The notes under the pieces are model-generated. The model saw only the letters and a program-made list of their open reading frames with translations. It searched no databases and had not been told where the DNA came from. A program made the translations under genes and the position numbers. From Geobacteraceae bacterium (lineage in GTDB: Bacteria; Desulfobacterota; Desulfuromonadia; Geobacterales; Geobacteraceae), in the NCBI GenBank assembly GCA_025356035.1, contig JANXYN010000048.1, forward strand, positions 1 through 42,605: 42,605 nucleotides of DNA, written 5' to 3'. Position 1 is the stretch's first letter. Each line of letters starts with the position of its first letter. Positions 18,088-26,083 of this stretch are shown here, in pieces.

Positions 18088-19329
18088 ATGCCCAGATATT
18101 CTGCGACCCCAGCCTATGCCCGCTACGCCCTGGCCTTGCTGCTGGCAGTGAACCTCATCAACTACGTCGACCGGCAGGTGCTGTATGCCGTGTTCCCGCT
18201 GATCAAGGACGAGCTTGCCCTGTCCGACACTGCCCTGGGACTGCTTGGGAGCGCATTCATGCTCTGTTACATGGTCTCTGCGCCGGTGCTCGGCTGGTTT
18301 GGCGACCGGATCAGCCGGGTCAGGTTGGCCGCCTGGGGAGTCGGCGTCTGGAGTATTGCCACCGCTCTTTCCGCCTTTGCCCCCGGCTACCGCACTCTCC
18401 TATCGGCACGGACCGTGGTCGGGGTCGGTGAGGCCAGTTTCGGCACGGTTTCCCCCGGGCTGTTGGCTGATTACTTCACCAAAGAGCGCCGCGGCCGGGT
18501 GCTCGCCTATTTCTATCTGGCCATTCCGGTCGGCAGCGCCCTCGGCTATCTCCTTGGTGGGCAGGTAGGTCACGCCTTCGGCTGGCATGCTGCCTTTCTG
18601 GTAGCTGGCGTGCCGGGGGTGCTGCTCACCGCCCTTATCTGGTGGCTCAGGGAACCAGAACGCGGCGGCGCTGGCGGCGAGCTGAGCCTTACTAGCTGCG
18701 CTGCCGTCCATGACTACCGGTCCTTTCTCCGCAACCGTTCGTTTCTTGTCAACACCCTCGCCATGGCGGCCATGACTTTTGCGCTCGGCGGACTTGCCCA
18801 ATGGGTCCCCACCTTTCTCTACCGGGTCCACCACCTCGATGTGGCCAGAAGCAATACCCTGTTCGGCGCCATTACCGTCGTTGCCGGCATCCTCGGCACC
18901 CTGACCGGTGGCTGGCTCGGGGATTTTTTCCAGAAGCGGAGCGCTAAAGGCTACCTGCTGGTCTCCGGCTGGGGATTCATCATCGGCGCCCCGTTTGCTG
19001 CCTGGGCGATTGTCACCAGCTCCCTCCCTGCCTGCCTGGCAGCCATCTTTGTCGCCGAATTCTTTCTGTTCCTCAACACCGGCCCGCTCAATACCCTGAT
19101 CGTCGGCGTAACTCCGCCAACCATGCGTGCCATGGCTTTCGCCATCAACATCTTCTTCATCCACGCCCTGGGCGATGCCGCCTCCCCCACCATCGTCGGC
19201 TATTGTTCCGATCGGTGGGGATTACAAAATGCGCTGCTGATCACCCCACTCGCCATCGTCATGGCTGGGCTGTTGTGCCTCCTCTGCATGCGGTTTATCG
19301 AGCAGGACATGGCACGGGTGGAAGGCTAA
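18088..19329 (+). CDS. MFS transporter, Spinster-like
   Basis: This 413-residue membrane protein has about twelve hydrophobic helices. The first helix carries NYVDRQVL and the fourth GVGEASFGTVSPGLLADYF, both hallmarks of the Spinster (SPNS) branch of the major facilitator superfamily; the MFS loop motif GDRISRVR follows helix 2. Animal SPNS proteins move lysophospholipids or sphingosine-1-phosphate, while most bacterial members have no proven substrate. The next gene, 47 bases downstream on the same strand, is a PlsC-type acyltransferase, so a lipid-related substrate is a reasonable inference. A generic efflux role remains possible. The ribosome site CAGG is weak and distant from the ATG. 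Confidence 0.85.
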   Translation: MPRYSATPAYARYALALLLAVNLINYVDRQVLYAVFPLIKDELALSDTALGLLGSAFMLCYMVSAPVLGWFGDRISRVRLAAWGVGVWSIATALSAFAPGYRTLLSARTVVGVGEASFGTVSPGLLADYFTKERRGRVLAYFYLAIPVGSALGYLLGGQVGHAFGWHAAFLVAGVPGVLLTALIWWLREPERGGAGGELSLTSCAAVHDYRSFLRNRSFLVNTLAMAAMTFALGGLAQWVPTFLYRVHHLDVARSNTLFGAITVVAGILGTLTGGWLGDFFQKRSAKGYLLVSGWGFIIGAPFAAWAIVTSSLPACLAAIFVAEFFLFLNTGPLNTLIVGVTPPTMRAMAFAINIFFIHALGDAASPTIVGYCSDRWGLQNALLITPLAIVMAGLLCLLCMRFIEQDMARVEG

Positions 19330-19376
19330 GGGGGAGCGGCTATGCACGTATGCGGAACGAAGAGGGTTGACCACCT

Positions 19377-20690
19377 ATGATCTATTATCTGCTGCGCAGC
19401 TTCTTCCAGCTCTACTTCCGCCTGTTGCACCTGGTCGAATTCAGCGGCCGGGAGCAAATCCCGGCCCATGGGCCGGTGATCCTCTGCGCCAACCATGCCA
19501 GCTATTTCGATTCGATGCTGGTGTCGCTCTGCACCAGGAGGCGGGTCCGCTTTCTCATCTACCACACCTTCTACACCCACCCCCTGTTCGGTTTCTTTGT
19601 CCGGAGCTGCGGCGCCATTCCGGTTACCCAGCGGGGCCTGGATAAGGAAGGACTGGCTGCCGCCTTAGCCGCCCTGGAGAAGGGCGAGGTGCTCGGTATT
19701 TTCCCCGAAGGGGCCCTCTCCCTGACCGGGCTCCCCACCCCGGCCAGACCTGGAGCTGCCTTACTGGCTGCAAGGAGTGGCGCACCGCTCGTGCCGATTA
19801 CCATTGCCGGCGCCTTTTTCGTCTATCCAAAGGGAGACAAATCGCCAAAGCCTGGTACAATACAGGTAAAGGTCCATCCGCCGATTGCCATTGACCCTGG
19901 CCAAGCAAAGGACAAGGGGTACCTGCAACAGGTCAGCGATGAGCTGATGGCGCGGATCGGCAAAACCCTGTTGCCGGCCCTGCGCGCCCGCAGAAGAAAG
20001 GAGACCCTCTTGCAAAAACCCGCCTTTGTTGCCTGGGAAGAATATCTGCCGGCCGTTGCGGCCCTCCTTGCGCTGTTGTACGCCCTTACTATTGGCTTCG
20101 CCAGATTCCCGGAACTGCTTTCGCTTGCACTGATAGTGATCCTCTACCCCCTTTATCTGCAGCTGGAGAGGCGGCTCCCCCAGCGCTGGCTGACCAGATT
20201 CATCCGTCATTTTCTGCCGCTGGCACTCCTCTTCCCCCTCGCCTATCTATTCATTATTCACCATGGCTCGGCCACACCGGCCGGTCACCAGCCGACCGAC
20301 CAACTCCTCTTCCCAATCACTTATGCGGCGGCGGTACTATACCTTTATGCCGTCCCTTTCTACACCTATTTGCGCGATCTGCGCAGTTTTCGCCGGCTTT
20401 CCCTGGGACTGCAGGCGGTCTTTTATCTCGCCATCCTGGCATTAACTTTTCTCCCCGCGGCGGCCCACGCTCCCAGCAGCTTCCTCCTCCTCGCCCTGAT
20501 GACCTTTCTGCTGATCTACGATGTGGTCTACCGGCAATCGTCGGTAATCGCCTCATTCATGGCCCTGGCCGTCTTCAAGATTGTCATGCAGCTGCACCTC
20601 GGCTTTATCCCCACCATAGAGGCGACTGCCATCGGTTTTCCGCTGCTGGTCGTTTCCCTGCTCAGGCTCACCGGCTTTCCACGACGCTGA
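19377..20690 (+). CDS. PlsC-type acyltransferase with C-terminal membrane domain
   Basis: The N-terminal half (1-210) is a lysophospholipid / 1-acyl-glycerol-3-phosphate acyltransferase domain with the catalytic NHASYFD (His40, Asp45) and the substrate-binding FPEG (109-112). Ordinary PlsC proteins end near 240 residues. This one (437 residues) continues from about 225 with six to eight hydrophobic segments, giving a polytopic C-terminal domain I cannot assign. It should transfer an acyl chain to a lysolipid at the cytoplasmic membrane. It is probably co-transcribed with the Spinster-like transporter. A GAGG ribosome site lies about eleven bases before the ATG. Confidence 0.83.
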   Translation: MIYYLLRSFFQLYFRLLHLVEFSGREQIPAHGPVILCANHASYFDSMLVSLCTRRRVRFLIYHTFYTHPLFGFFVRSCGAIPVTQRGLDKEGLAAALAALEKGEVLGIFPEGALSLTGLPTPARPGAALLAARSGAPLVPITIAGAFFVYPKGDKSPKPGTIQVKVHPPIAIDPGQAKDKGYLQQVSDELMARIGKTLLPALRARRRKETLLQKPAFVAWEEYLPAVAALLALLYALTIGFARFPELLSLALIVILYPLYLQLERRLPQRWLTRFIRHFLPLALLFPLAYLFIIHHGSATPAGHQPTDQLLFPITYAAAVLYLYAVPFYTYLRDLRSFRRLSLGLQAVFYLAILALTFLPAAAHAPSSFLLLALMTFLLIYDVVYRQSSVIASFMALAVFKIVMQLHLGFIPTIEATAIGFPLLVVSLLRLTGFPRR

Positions 20691-20843
20691 TGTATTTGTT
20701 CAACGGGCGATGTTCTAAGGTAGTGGCCCACGACAAGGTTTGCTTAGTTAAACCTTTAACGTTGCACAATTTGGCGCTTTCCCATTGCCCCACCTATTGG
20801 AAATATGCTAAAAATGATGGAACCAGCCTACCGGAGGAACTAA

Positions 20844-21512
20844 ATGAAGAAGGACATTCTTGAAAAGGGGGCGATCCTGCAGCGGGACAAAGAAACCTAT
20901 GCCATCGCCCCCCATATTCCCGGCGGCCTGATAACAACCGCCACCCTGCGCAAAATCTGCGATGTCGCCGACAGATTCAAGGTCCCGGCACTGAAGCTCA
21001 CCTCGGCCCAGCGGATCGCCCTGATCGGCATAAAGGAAGAGGAACTCGATGCCGTCTGGACCGACCTGGCCCAGACCCCAGGGGCCGCCATCGGTTTATG
21101 CGTGAGAAGCGTCAAAATCTGCCCCGGCAACACCTTTTGCAAGAGAGGAGTGCAGGATTCCATTGCCCTCGGCCTGAAGCTGGACGAAATTTATCACGCC
21201 ATGGAGCTCCCTAACAAGCTGAAGATGGGGGTATCCGGCTGCATGCTATCCTGCGCCGAAGTATCGGTAAAGGACATCGGCATCATGGGCATCGCCAGGG
21301 GTTGGAAGATCCTGGTGGGAGGCAACGCCGGCATCAGGCCGCGGCTGGCCGACGTGCTGGTGGAGGAAGTCGCCACGACCGAGGAGGTGCTGACCATTGT
21401 GGCAAAGATCATCCGTTATTACAAGGGGACACCGAAAAAAGAGCGGCTCGGCCGGCTCGTGGAGGAAATGGGGATCGAGCGGTTCCGGGAAGCTGTGCTG
21501 GGGCAGGGTTAG
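20844..21512 (+). CDS. Small siroheme [4Fe-4S] sulfite/nitrite reductase-like protein
   Basis: This 222-residue protein has one ferredoxin-like half domain (about 10-80) followed by one siroheme domain. The Cys ligand pattern is exact: Cys93-x5-Cys99 and Cys133-x3-Cys137 (KICPGNTFC and SGCMLSC). The size matches the small assimilatory-type sulfite reductase of Desulfovibrio (about 218 residues), which has a single copy of the repeat found twice in larger enzymes. It would reduce sulfite or nitrite by six electrons in the cytosol, although the physiological donor and substrate are uncertain. An ACCGGAGGAAC ribosome site lies just before the ATG. A REP-like hairpin separates it from the LUD gene. 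Confidence 0.85.
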   Translation: MKKDILEKGAILQRDKETYAIAPHIPGGLITTATLRKICDVADRFKVPALKLTSAQRIALIGIKEEELDAVWTDLAQTPGAAIGLCVRSVKICPGNTFCKRGVQDSIALGLKLDEIYHAMELPNKLKMGVSGCMLSCAEVSVKDIGIMGIARGWKILVGGNAGIRPRLADVLVEEVATTEEVLTIVAKIIRYYKGTPKKERLGRLVEEMGIERFREAVLGQG

Positions 21513-21522
21513 TGCTTATTGA

Positions 21523-21572
21523 ATTAACGTAGGGTGGACTAAGCAGATTCGTCGCTGTAATCCACCGTTAAT
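21523..21572. repeat. REP-like palindromic repeat
   Basis: ATTAACGTAGGGTGGA pairs with TCCACCGTTAAT across a GATTCGTCGCTGT-type loop. The sequence resembles the GTAGGGTGGATTAGCG...TCCACC element scattered through many proteobacterial genomes. It lies between the siroheme protein and LUD genes and may modulate readthrough. Confidence 0.65.
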
Positions 21573-21599
21573 CTTCATAGTTGGAAAAAGGAGCTCTCT

Positions 21600-22253
21600 A
21601 TGACGCTGACCAACGAGCTGGTTGATTGGACCTTTGAGCGGAAGTGCGAAAAGGCGGTGGAGGCGCTGGCGCGAAACGGCTTTCCAGCGGTCTACTGCAA
21701 AACCGGTCAGGAAGCCATAGACTACATCATGGGAGAGGCGGCTGAAGCTAACAGCATCGGCTTTGGCGGCTCCTTATCGGTGGTGGATCTCAAGCTGGCC
21801 GAGCGGCTCAAGGAGCTTGGCAAGGAGCTGCTGATCCATTCCGCGCCAGGCCTTACCCCCGAAGAGCGGCTGGCCATCATGCACCGCCAACTCAACTGCG
21901 ATCTGTTTCTGACCGGCACCAACGCCCTCACGCTGTCTGGCTGTCTGGTCAATATTGACGCAACCGGCAACCGGGTCGGGTCGATGCTGTTCGGCCCAAA
22001 GAAGGTGATCGTGGTGGCCGGGCGCAACAAGCTGGTGAATGGCACTATCGACGAGGCAATCAAGCGGGTCAAGGAATGGTCCGCCCCCCCCAACGCCAAG
22101 CGACTCGGTTACAAAACCCCCTGCGCCAGCAGTGGCTTTTGCTCGGACTGCCACGCCCCGGACCGGATCTGTCGGATCACCACCATCATCGACTGCAAAC
22201 CGCGCCACACCGATCTCCGGGTCCTGGTGGTCAACGCCGATCTTGGGCTTTAG
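21600..22253 (+). CDS. LUD-domain (LutC-like) protein with C-terminal Cys cluster
   Basis: This 217-residue protein matches the LUD domain (formerly DUF162), known from LutC/LutB of L-lactate oxidation. Visible are IGFGGSLS (53-60), DLFLTGTNALT (101-111) and GPKKVIVVAGRNKLV (132-146). The C-terminus holds Cys175-x5-Cys181-x2-Cys184-x6-Cys191, a spacing able to hold an Fe-S cluster. No LutA or LutB is adjacent, so a lactate role is not supported by context; small stand-alone LUD proteins are often unassigned. AAAAGGAG precedes the ATG at a good distance. Codons around 22084-22091 contain a run of eight C. Confidence 0.8.
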   Translation: MTLTNELVDWTFERKCEKAVEALARNGFPAVYCKTGQEAIDYIMGEAAEANSIGFGGSLSVVDLKLAERLKELGKELLIHSAPGLTPEERLAIMHRQLNCDLFLTGTNALTLSGCLVNIDATGNRVGSMLFGPKKVIVVAGRNKLVNGTIDEAIKRVKEWSAPPNAKRLGYKTPCASSGFCSDCHAPDRICRITTIIDCKPRHTDLRVLVVNADLGL

Positions 22254-22257
22254 ACCG

Positions 22258-22977
22258 TTGCTGGTCAGGGCGTTGCTCGACACCTTTTTCCCGCCCCTCT
22301 GTCACAGCTGCCAGGTATTCATCCCAGACGCTGGCCCAATCCATCTCTGCGCCGACTGTCGGGGCCGGATAACCGCCATCCGATCGCCCCTTTGCCTAAT
22401 CTGCGGCACTCCGTTTGCAACCGAAGCCGGTATCGATCACACCTGCGGCGCATGCCTGCAGCATCCCCCCCATTTTGCCTCTGCCCGGGCGGCCGCCCTA
22501 TTTGACGGCCCGCTCAAAGAGCTGATTCACCTGTTCAAGTATACCGGCAAAGTCCAGATTCGCCGCCCTCTCGCCCTGTTGACCGCGGCCCAGCTCGCCC
22601 CGTTCGTCCAGAAGATCGCACCCGACTGTCTCGTGCCGGTGCCGCTTCACCCGCGAAAGCTGCGGGAGCGGGGATTCAACCAGGCGGTGCTGCTTGGCCA
22701 GCTCCTCGCCAGGCAATGGCAGTTACCGGTCTCCATTAATAACCTGCGCCGCATCCGCTGGACTGAGCCGCAGATCACGCTTTCTGCCGATCAGCGACGG
22801 CTAAACGTTCAGGGGGCCTTTGCGGTGCATGACCCTACTGCTTTTGCCAGAAAACGCCTGCTCCTCTTGGACGATGTGTACACCACCGGCAACACCGTCG
22901 CTGAATGCGCAAAAAGCCTGAAGAGGGCCGGCGCCACAGCCGTGCATGTGGTTACCATTGCCCGGGCTACGGGGTAA
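22258..22977 (+). CDS. comF: ComF-family phosphoribosyltransferase
   Basis: The frame is open from 22039, but the first 73 codons only shadow the LUD gene. A TTG at 22258 gives MLVRALLDTFFPPLC, the usual ComF N-terminus, and 239 residues; TTG 22243 is an alternative. Two zinc-finger-like Cys pairs occur (Cys15, 18, 31, 34 and Cys46, 49, 63, 66), then VPVPLHPRKLRERGFNQ (126-142) and the PRPP loop LLLLDDVYTTGNT (201-213). ComF is needed for DNA uptake in competent bacteria, probably in moving single-stranded DNA or purine metabolism; in most genomes it stands apart from other competence genes. The start lies four bases after the LUD stop, suggesting coupled translation. Confidence 0.85.
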   Translation: MLVRALLDTFFPPLCHSCQVFIPDAGPIHLCADCRGRITAIRSPLCLICGTPFATEAGIDHTCGACLQHPPHFASARAAALFDGPLKELIHLFKYTGKVQIRRPLALLTAAQLAPFVQKIAPDCLVPVPLHPRKLRERGFNQAVLLGQLLARQWQLPVSINNLRRIRWTEPQITLSADQRRLNVQGAFAVHDPTAFARKRLLLLDDVYTTGNTVAECAKSLKRAGATAVHVVTIARATG

Positions 22978-22999
22978 GATGCGACACGTAAAAAGTTTA

Positions 23000-23028
23000 T
23001 TGACAGAGTTTAATTGACCGGATATATT
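23000..23028 (+). promoter_or_regulatory. Strong sigma-70 promoter of the triheme cytochrome gene
   Basis: TTGACA (perfect -35), a 17-base spacer and TATATT (-10). Transcription would start near 23035, about 32 bases before the ATG at 23067. Confidence 0.82.
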
Positions 23029-23066
23029 TATTTTATCTTAATGATCTTATCCAAGGGGGTACGTTT

Positions 23067-23336
23067 ATGAAGAAGTTGATTGTAGCTGCTGCAATGGTTG
23101 CCTTCGCTGCCTCGACTGCGCTGGCCGCCGATACCGTCGTGATGAAGGCCAAGAACGGCAATGTCACCTTCAACCACAAGGAACACAGTGCTGCCGGCGA
23201 CTGCAAAGCGTGCCACGGTGAGGGGACCCCTGGCAAACTGACCCTGGGGAAAGACGCAGCCCACAAGCTCTGCAAAGGCTGCCATGAAACCAAGAAGGCC
23301 GGTCCCACCAAGTGCGGCGACTGTCACAAAAAGTAG
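23067..23336 (+). CDS. Periplasmic triheme cytochrome c7, PpcA family
   Basis: This 89-residue precursor has a clear signal peptide (cleavage near Ala20/Ala21) and a mature part of about 69 residues. Three CXXCH sites (Cys46-His50, Cys69-His73, Cys83-His87) and the distal-ligand pair in FNHKEH (His37, His40) match the Ppc cytochromes of Geobacter, which carry electrons across the periplasm between inner-membrane quinol oxidases and outer-membrane conduits. Its C-terminal CKGCHE...GPTKCGDCHKK is nearly identical to that of the paralogue at 29165-29437, while the middle differs. It has a near-consensus promoter, an AAGGGGG ribosome site and its own terminator, so it is a single, well expressed gene. 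Which Ppc letter it matches is not clear. Confidence 0.93.
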   Translation: MKKLIVAAAMVAFAASTALAADTVVMKAKNGNVTFNHKEHSAAGDCKACHGEGTPGKLTLGKDAAHKLCKGCHETKKAGPTKCGDCHKK

Positions 23337-23353
23337 TTGACGATGCTAAAAAC

Positions 23354-23381
23354 AAAAAAGGCCCCGCGCGGGGCCTTTTTT
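23354..23381. terminator. Bidirectional rho-independent terminator
   Basis: A6-GGCCCC, loop GCGC, GGGGCC-T6. It serves the cytochrome gene on the plus strand and the metal-uptake operon on the minus strand. Confidence 0.92.
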
Positions 23382-23407
23382 GTTGGGGCGACGGTGCTGC
23401 AGTGTTC

Positions 23408-24229
23408 CTATTTCTTCGCGAAAATCCCCCGGTGCGGCGAAAAAAGGAAGGCGAGCACGAAGATAAAGGCGGCACAGAGCACAATAGTGGCACCAGACGC
23501 CAGATCATAGGCATAGGAAAGGGAGAGGCCTCCGACCACCGCCAGAAAGCCGCTGAGCAGAGAATAGAACAGCATCCAGCGGAAGTTCCTCGACAGCTGG
23601 AAGCCGGTCGCTGCCGGAATCACCAGGAGCGCCTCCACCAGGATAATCCCCACCACCTTGATGGATAACACCACCGTCACCGCCATGGCTGTCAGCAAGG
23701 CGTAGTAGAGAAATTCCACCGGCAGTCCACCGACCCTCGCCACTTCCTCATCGAAGGCGCAGGCCAGCAATTCCTTGAACAGCAAAAACAGAAAGAGGCC
23801 CACCAGCAGACCGCAGCCGCCAACCATCCAGAGATCAGCAGCGGTAATGGCCAGAATGTTGCCGAATAACAGCGAAAACAGGTCGGCCTTGTACTCTTTG
23901 GAGAGGCTGAGCAACACCACGCCAAAGGCCATGGTGGATGAAAAGAAGATGCCGATGGTAATATCTTCGGCCATCCCCCCACGCCGGGAGGTAAAGCCGA
24001 TCGCCCAGGCGACCAGGACCGCGAAAACGGCAGCGCTGAAAAACGGGTTGATCCCGAGCATCACCCCGAGGGCAAGGCCGCCGAACGCTGAATGGGAAAT
24101 GCCGACCCCGATAAAGCTCAGCCGCCGCAGCACCACGAAAAAGGAGAGTAGTGCACAAAGCAGGCAGACCATGACTCCGCCAATAAATGCGCGCTGCATG
24201 AAGTCGTAGGACCACATTTCCATCAGCAT
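23408..24229 (-). CDS. znuB: Metal ABC transporter permease (ABC-3 family, ZnuB-like)
   Basis: This 273-residue protein has about eight hydrophobic helices and the ABC-3 permease signature: SHSAFGGLALG (45-55), the cytoplasmic coupling segment AFDEEVARVGG and KVVGIILVEALLVIPAATG. It forms the membrane channel for zinc or manganese. The ATG at 24229 overlaps the end of znuC by seven bases, so translation is coupled; a second ATG two codons on is also possible. It is the last gene of the operon, followed by the terminator at 23354-23381. Confidence 0.92.
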   Translation of the reverse strand: MLMEMWSYDFMQRAFIGGVMVCLLCALLSFFVVLRRLSFIGVGISHSAFGGLALGVMLGINPFFSAAVFAVLVAWAIGFTSRRGGMAEDITIGIFFSSTMAFGVVLLSLSKEYKADLFSLLFGNILAITAADLWMVGGCGLLVGLFLFLLFKELLACAFDEEVARVGGLPVEFLYYALLTAMAVTVVLSIKVVGIILVEALLVIPAATGFQLSRNFRWMLFYSLLSGFLAVVGGLSLSYAYDLASGATIVLCAAFIFVLAFLFSPHRGIFAKK

Positions 24230-25002
24230 GGCTGCCCTCCCTTGCCGGCGCCGAACAGTCGGTCAAACTCACACCGGTAGGCCGCTTCCACCCCATGACT
24301 GTGCAGCACATCACAAGAATTGCCGTGGACATGCATGGTGCGGTTCAGGCAAACCATTTCATCCGCATAGTTGCTGATCATCGCCAGGTCGTGGGAGACC
24401 ACGAGAATGGTGAGCCCCATCTCCTTCTTGAGATTGACCAGCACCTCGTAAAGACCGAGCTGGTGGGGGATATCCACCCCGATGGTCGGTTCGTCGAGAA
24501 CCAACAGCTTTGGATCGCCGCAGGAGAGGGCACGGGCAATCATGGCCCGCTGCAGCTGCCCGCCTGACAGCTCATTGATCGGCCGATCCGCGCAGTCAAG
24601 CAGTTCGACCCGCTGCAGGTTCTTTTCGGCGTCGGCGCGGTCCTTTTTGCTGAACCATTTCAGCGGCCCCATGGCACCGACCCTGCCGAGCAGAACCACG
24701 TCCATCACCGAAAAGGGGAGATTCCTCTCCAGCACGCTCCGCTGCGGGACATAGCCGATGGCATGTCGCTTCTTGATGGTCTCTGCCGGTTCCAGGCCAA
24801 ACAGCCTTACCGTCCCGGAACTGGGAGGAATCAACCCGAGGATGACCTTCAGACAGGTGGTCTTGCCGGCGCCATTCGGGCCGATAATCGCCACGAACTG
24901 CCCCGCAGCAACACTGAAGGTGATATCTTCCAGCACCGCATGGTTGCCATAGATGACCGAGATATGCGCGAGCTCTACCGCAGCGCTGGTCGTAGCCGTC
25001 AT
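24223..25002 (-). CDS. znuC: Metal ABC transporter ATP-binding protein (ZnuC-like)
   Basis: The 259 residues hold Walker A GPNGAGKT (41-48), signature LSGGQ (145-149), Walker B LLVLDEP (166-172) and the switch His204. It powers uptake through the adjacent permease. The C-terminal 40 residues are rich in possible metal ligands (His224, His226, Cys230, His234, His236, Cys244), which may sense the metal. Its ATG overlaps the znuA stop in TAATG, and it overlaps znuB by seven bases. Confidence 0.94.
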   Translation of the reverse strand: MTATTSAAVELAHISVIYGNHAVLEDITFSVAAGQFVAIIGPNGAGKTTCLKVILGLIPPSSGTVRLFGLEPAETIKKRHAIGYVPQRSVLERNLPFSVMDVVLLGRVGAMGPLKWFSKKDRADAEKNLQRVELLDCADRPINELSGGQLQRAMIARALSCGDPKLLVLDEPTIGVDIPHQLGLYEVLVNLKKEMGLTILVVSHDLAMISNYADEMVCLNRTMHVHGNSCDVLHSHGVEAAYRCEFDRLFGAGKGGQPC

Positions 25003-25925
25003 TAGCGCATTCCCCCCGTGATAGTGGCAAGATTGTGACGCATGAGTCCCAGATAGCTGTCCCGACCGGCGACCCCCTCCCCCCCAAGCGGGTCGAGAAG
25101 CAGCACTCGTCCGCCAATTTCAGCGGCTATCACCTGGGCTCCCTTGGCGGGGAGCTGCGGCTCGGCAAAGATGGTGGTAACCCCTTGTTTTCTGGCGATG
25201 CTGACCAGCTGGACGAGGTAGCGGGCCGATGGTTCCTTGCCCGGGAATGGCTCCACCGCCGCCACCTGCGTGAGGCCGTAGCGCTTAGCCAGGTAGGCCC
25301 AAGCCCCATGCATGGCAATAAATCCTTTCCGCGGCAGCTTGTCGATGCTTGACCGCAGCTCCTGATCAAGCCTGGTCAGTGCCAGCGCATAATTCTTGCT
25401 GTTGGTCTTGAAGTAGCTGGCGTCGGCGGGGCTGAGCTGCGACAGGGCGTCGGTAACCGCCGGCAGCAGATGGTCCCTGACCAGGATCGGATCGAGCCAG
25501 ACATGGGGGTCATCGCCGTCGTGGTGATCTGCATCTCCCCCATTTTCAGGGTGGAGCTGCTGTTCGGCTACCGCCAGCAACCGGATGCCATTGGTGGCGG
25601 TGACGGTGACGGTCAAAGGCCTTTGCCTGGCAGAGGCGATCAGCTTATCTGCCCAACCATCGAGGCCGGCGCCGACCCTTACATACAGGGAAGCATCCGC
25701 CACCTGCCTGATTTGGGACGCGGACGGTTCAAAGGTATGCTCACTCGCTCCGGCAGGGAGTAGAGTCGTAACCGTGACCCGCTTCCCACCGATTTGCCGG
25801 ACAATGTCGGCCAAGGGAAAGATGGAGGCGGCCACCTTGATCGGTTGCGGGGCGGCTGGCGCACTCGCCGTCTGCATCAATATTCCCAGTAGTGCCACTC
25901 CAACGACCAGGCCTCTGCTCTTCAC
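25002..25925 (-). CDS. znuA: Metal-binding periplasmic protein (ZnuA/TroA-like)
   Basis: This 307-residue solute-binding protein has an N-terminal signal peptide (cleavage near residue 25) and the cluster A-I fold. The four metal ligands are His63 (SEHTFEP), His141 (DPHVWLDP), His206 (AMHGAW) and Asp279 (LLLDPL). A His/Asp-rich loop at 125-141 is typical of zinc rather than manganese binders. The start is GTG 25925 with AAGGAGGA nine bases upstream. It is the first gene of the znuACB operon. A candidate operator lies in the shared upstream region (26007-26037); no zur gene is nearby. Confidence 0.93.
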   Translation of the reverse strand: MKSRGLVVGVALLGILMQTASAPAAPQPIKVAASIFPLADIVRQIGGKRVTVTTLLPAGASEHTFEPSASQIRQVADASLYVRVGAGLDGWADKLIASARQRPLTVTVTATNGIRLLAVAEQQLHPENGGDADHHDGDDPHVWLDPILVRDHLLPAVTDALSQLSPADASYFKTNSKNYALALTRLDQELRSSIDKLPRKGFIAMHGAWAYLAKRYGLTQVAAVEPFPGKEPSARYLVQLVSIARKQGVTTIFAEPQLPAKGAQVIAAEIGGRVLLLDPLGGEGVAGRDSYLGLMRHNLATITGGMR

Positions 25926-26006
25926 TGGTTAGCATCCTCCTTAACCTATGGCAGACTGCCCCGTCAGGGGATATCCAGCCAATTTTTCCGCTCGATCAAT
26001 CTTGTA

Positions 26007-26037
26007 TTGTAAAACACCATTTTATTTGCTATGGTGT
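26007..26037 (+). promoter_or_regulatory. Candidate promoter and operator in the znuA / membrane-protein divergent gap
   Basis: ACACCAT and ATGGTGT form a perfect 7-base inverted repeat with a 10-base spacer (26014-26037). It overlaps a possible plus-strand promoter, TTGTAA, 17 bases, TATGGT. A repressor here, perhaps of the Fur/Zur type, could control either or both divergent units; the regulator is not known. Confidence 0.45.
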
Positions 26038-26083
26038 GGCAGTCAACTAAAAGATTAATCAGCTTGTAAATACAGGAGAAACC

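Noticed and set aside
20691-20843. Sigma-54 promoter before the siroheme reductase gene
   Set aside because: GG and GC elements are present (TGGC...TTGC) but their spacing is not the required ten bases between GG and GC.
21600-22253. Assigning the LUD protein to L-lactate oxidation as lutC
   Set aside because: No lutA or lutB neighbour is present, and the Cys-bearing C-terminus is not a LutC feature.
22039-22257. ComF start at 22039
   Set aside because: The first 73 codons are a shadow of the LUD gene; typical ComF sequence begins at about 22258.
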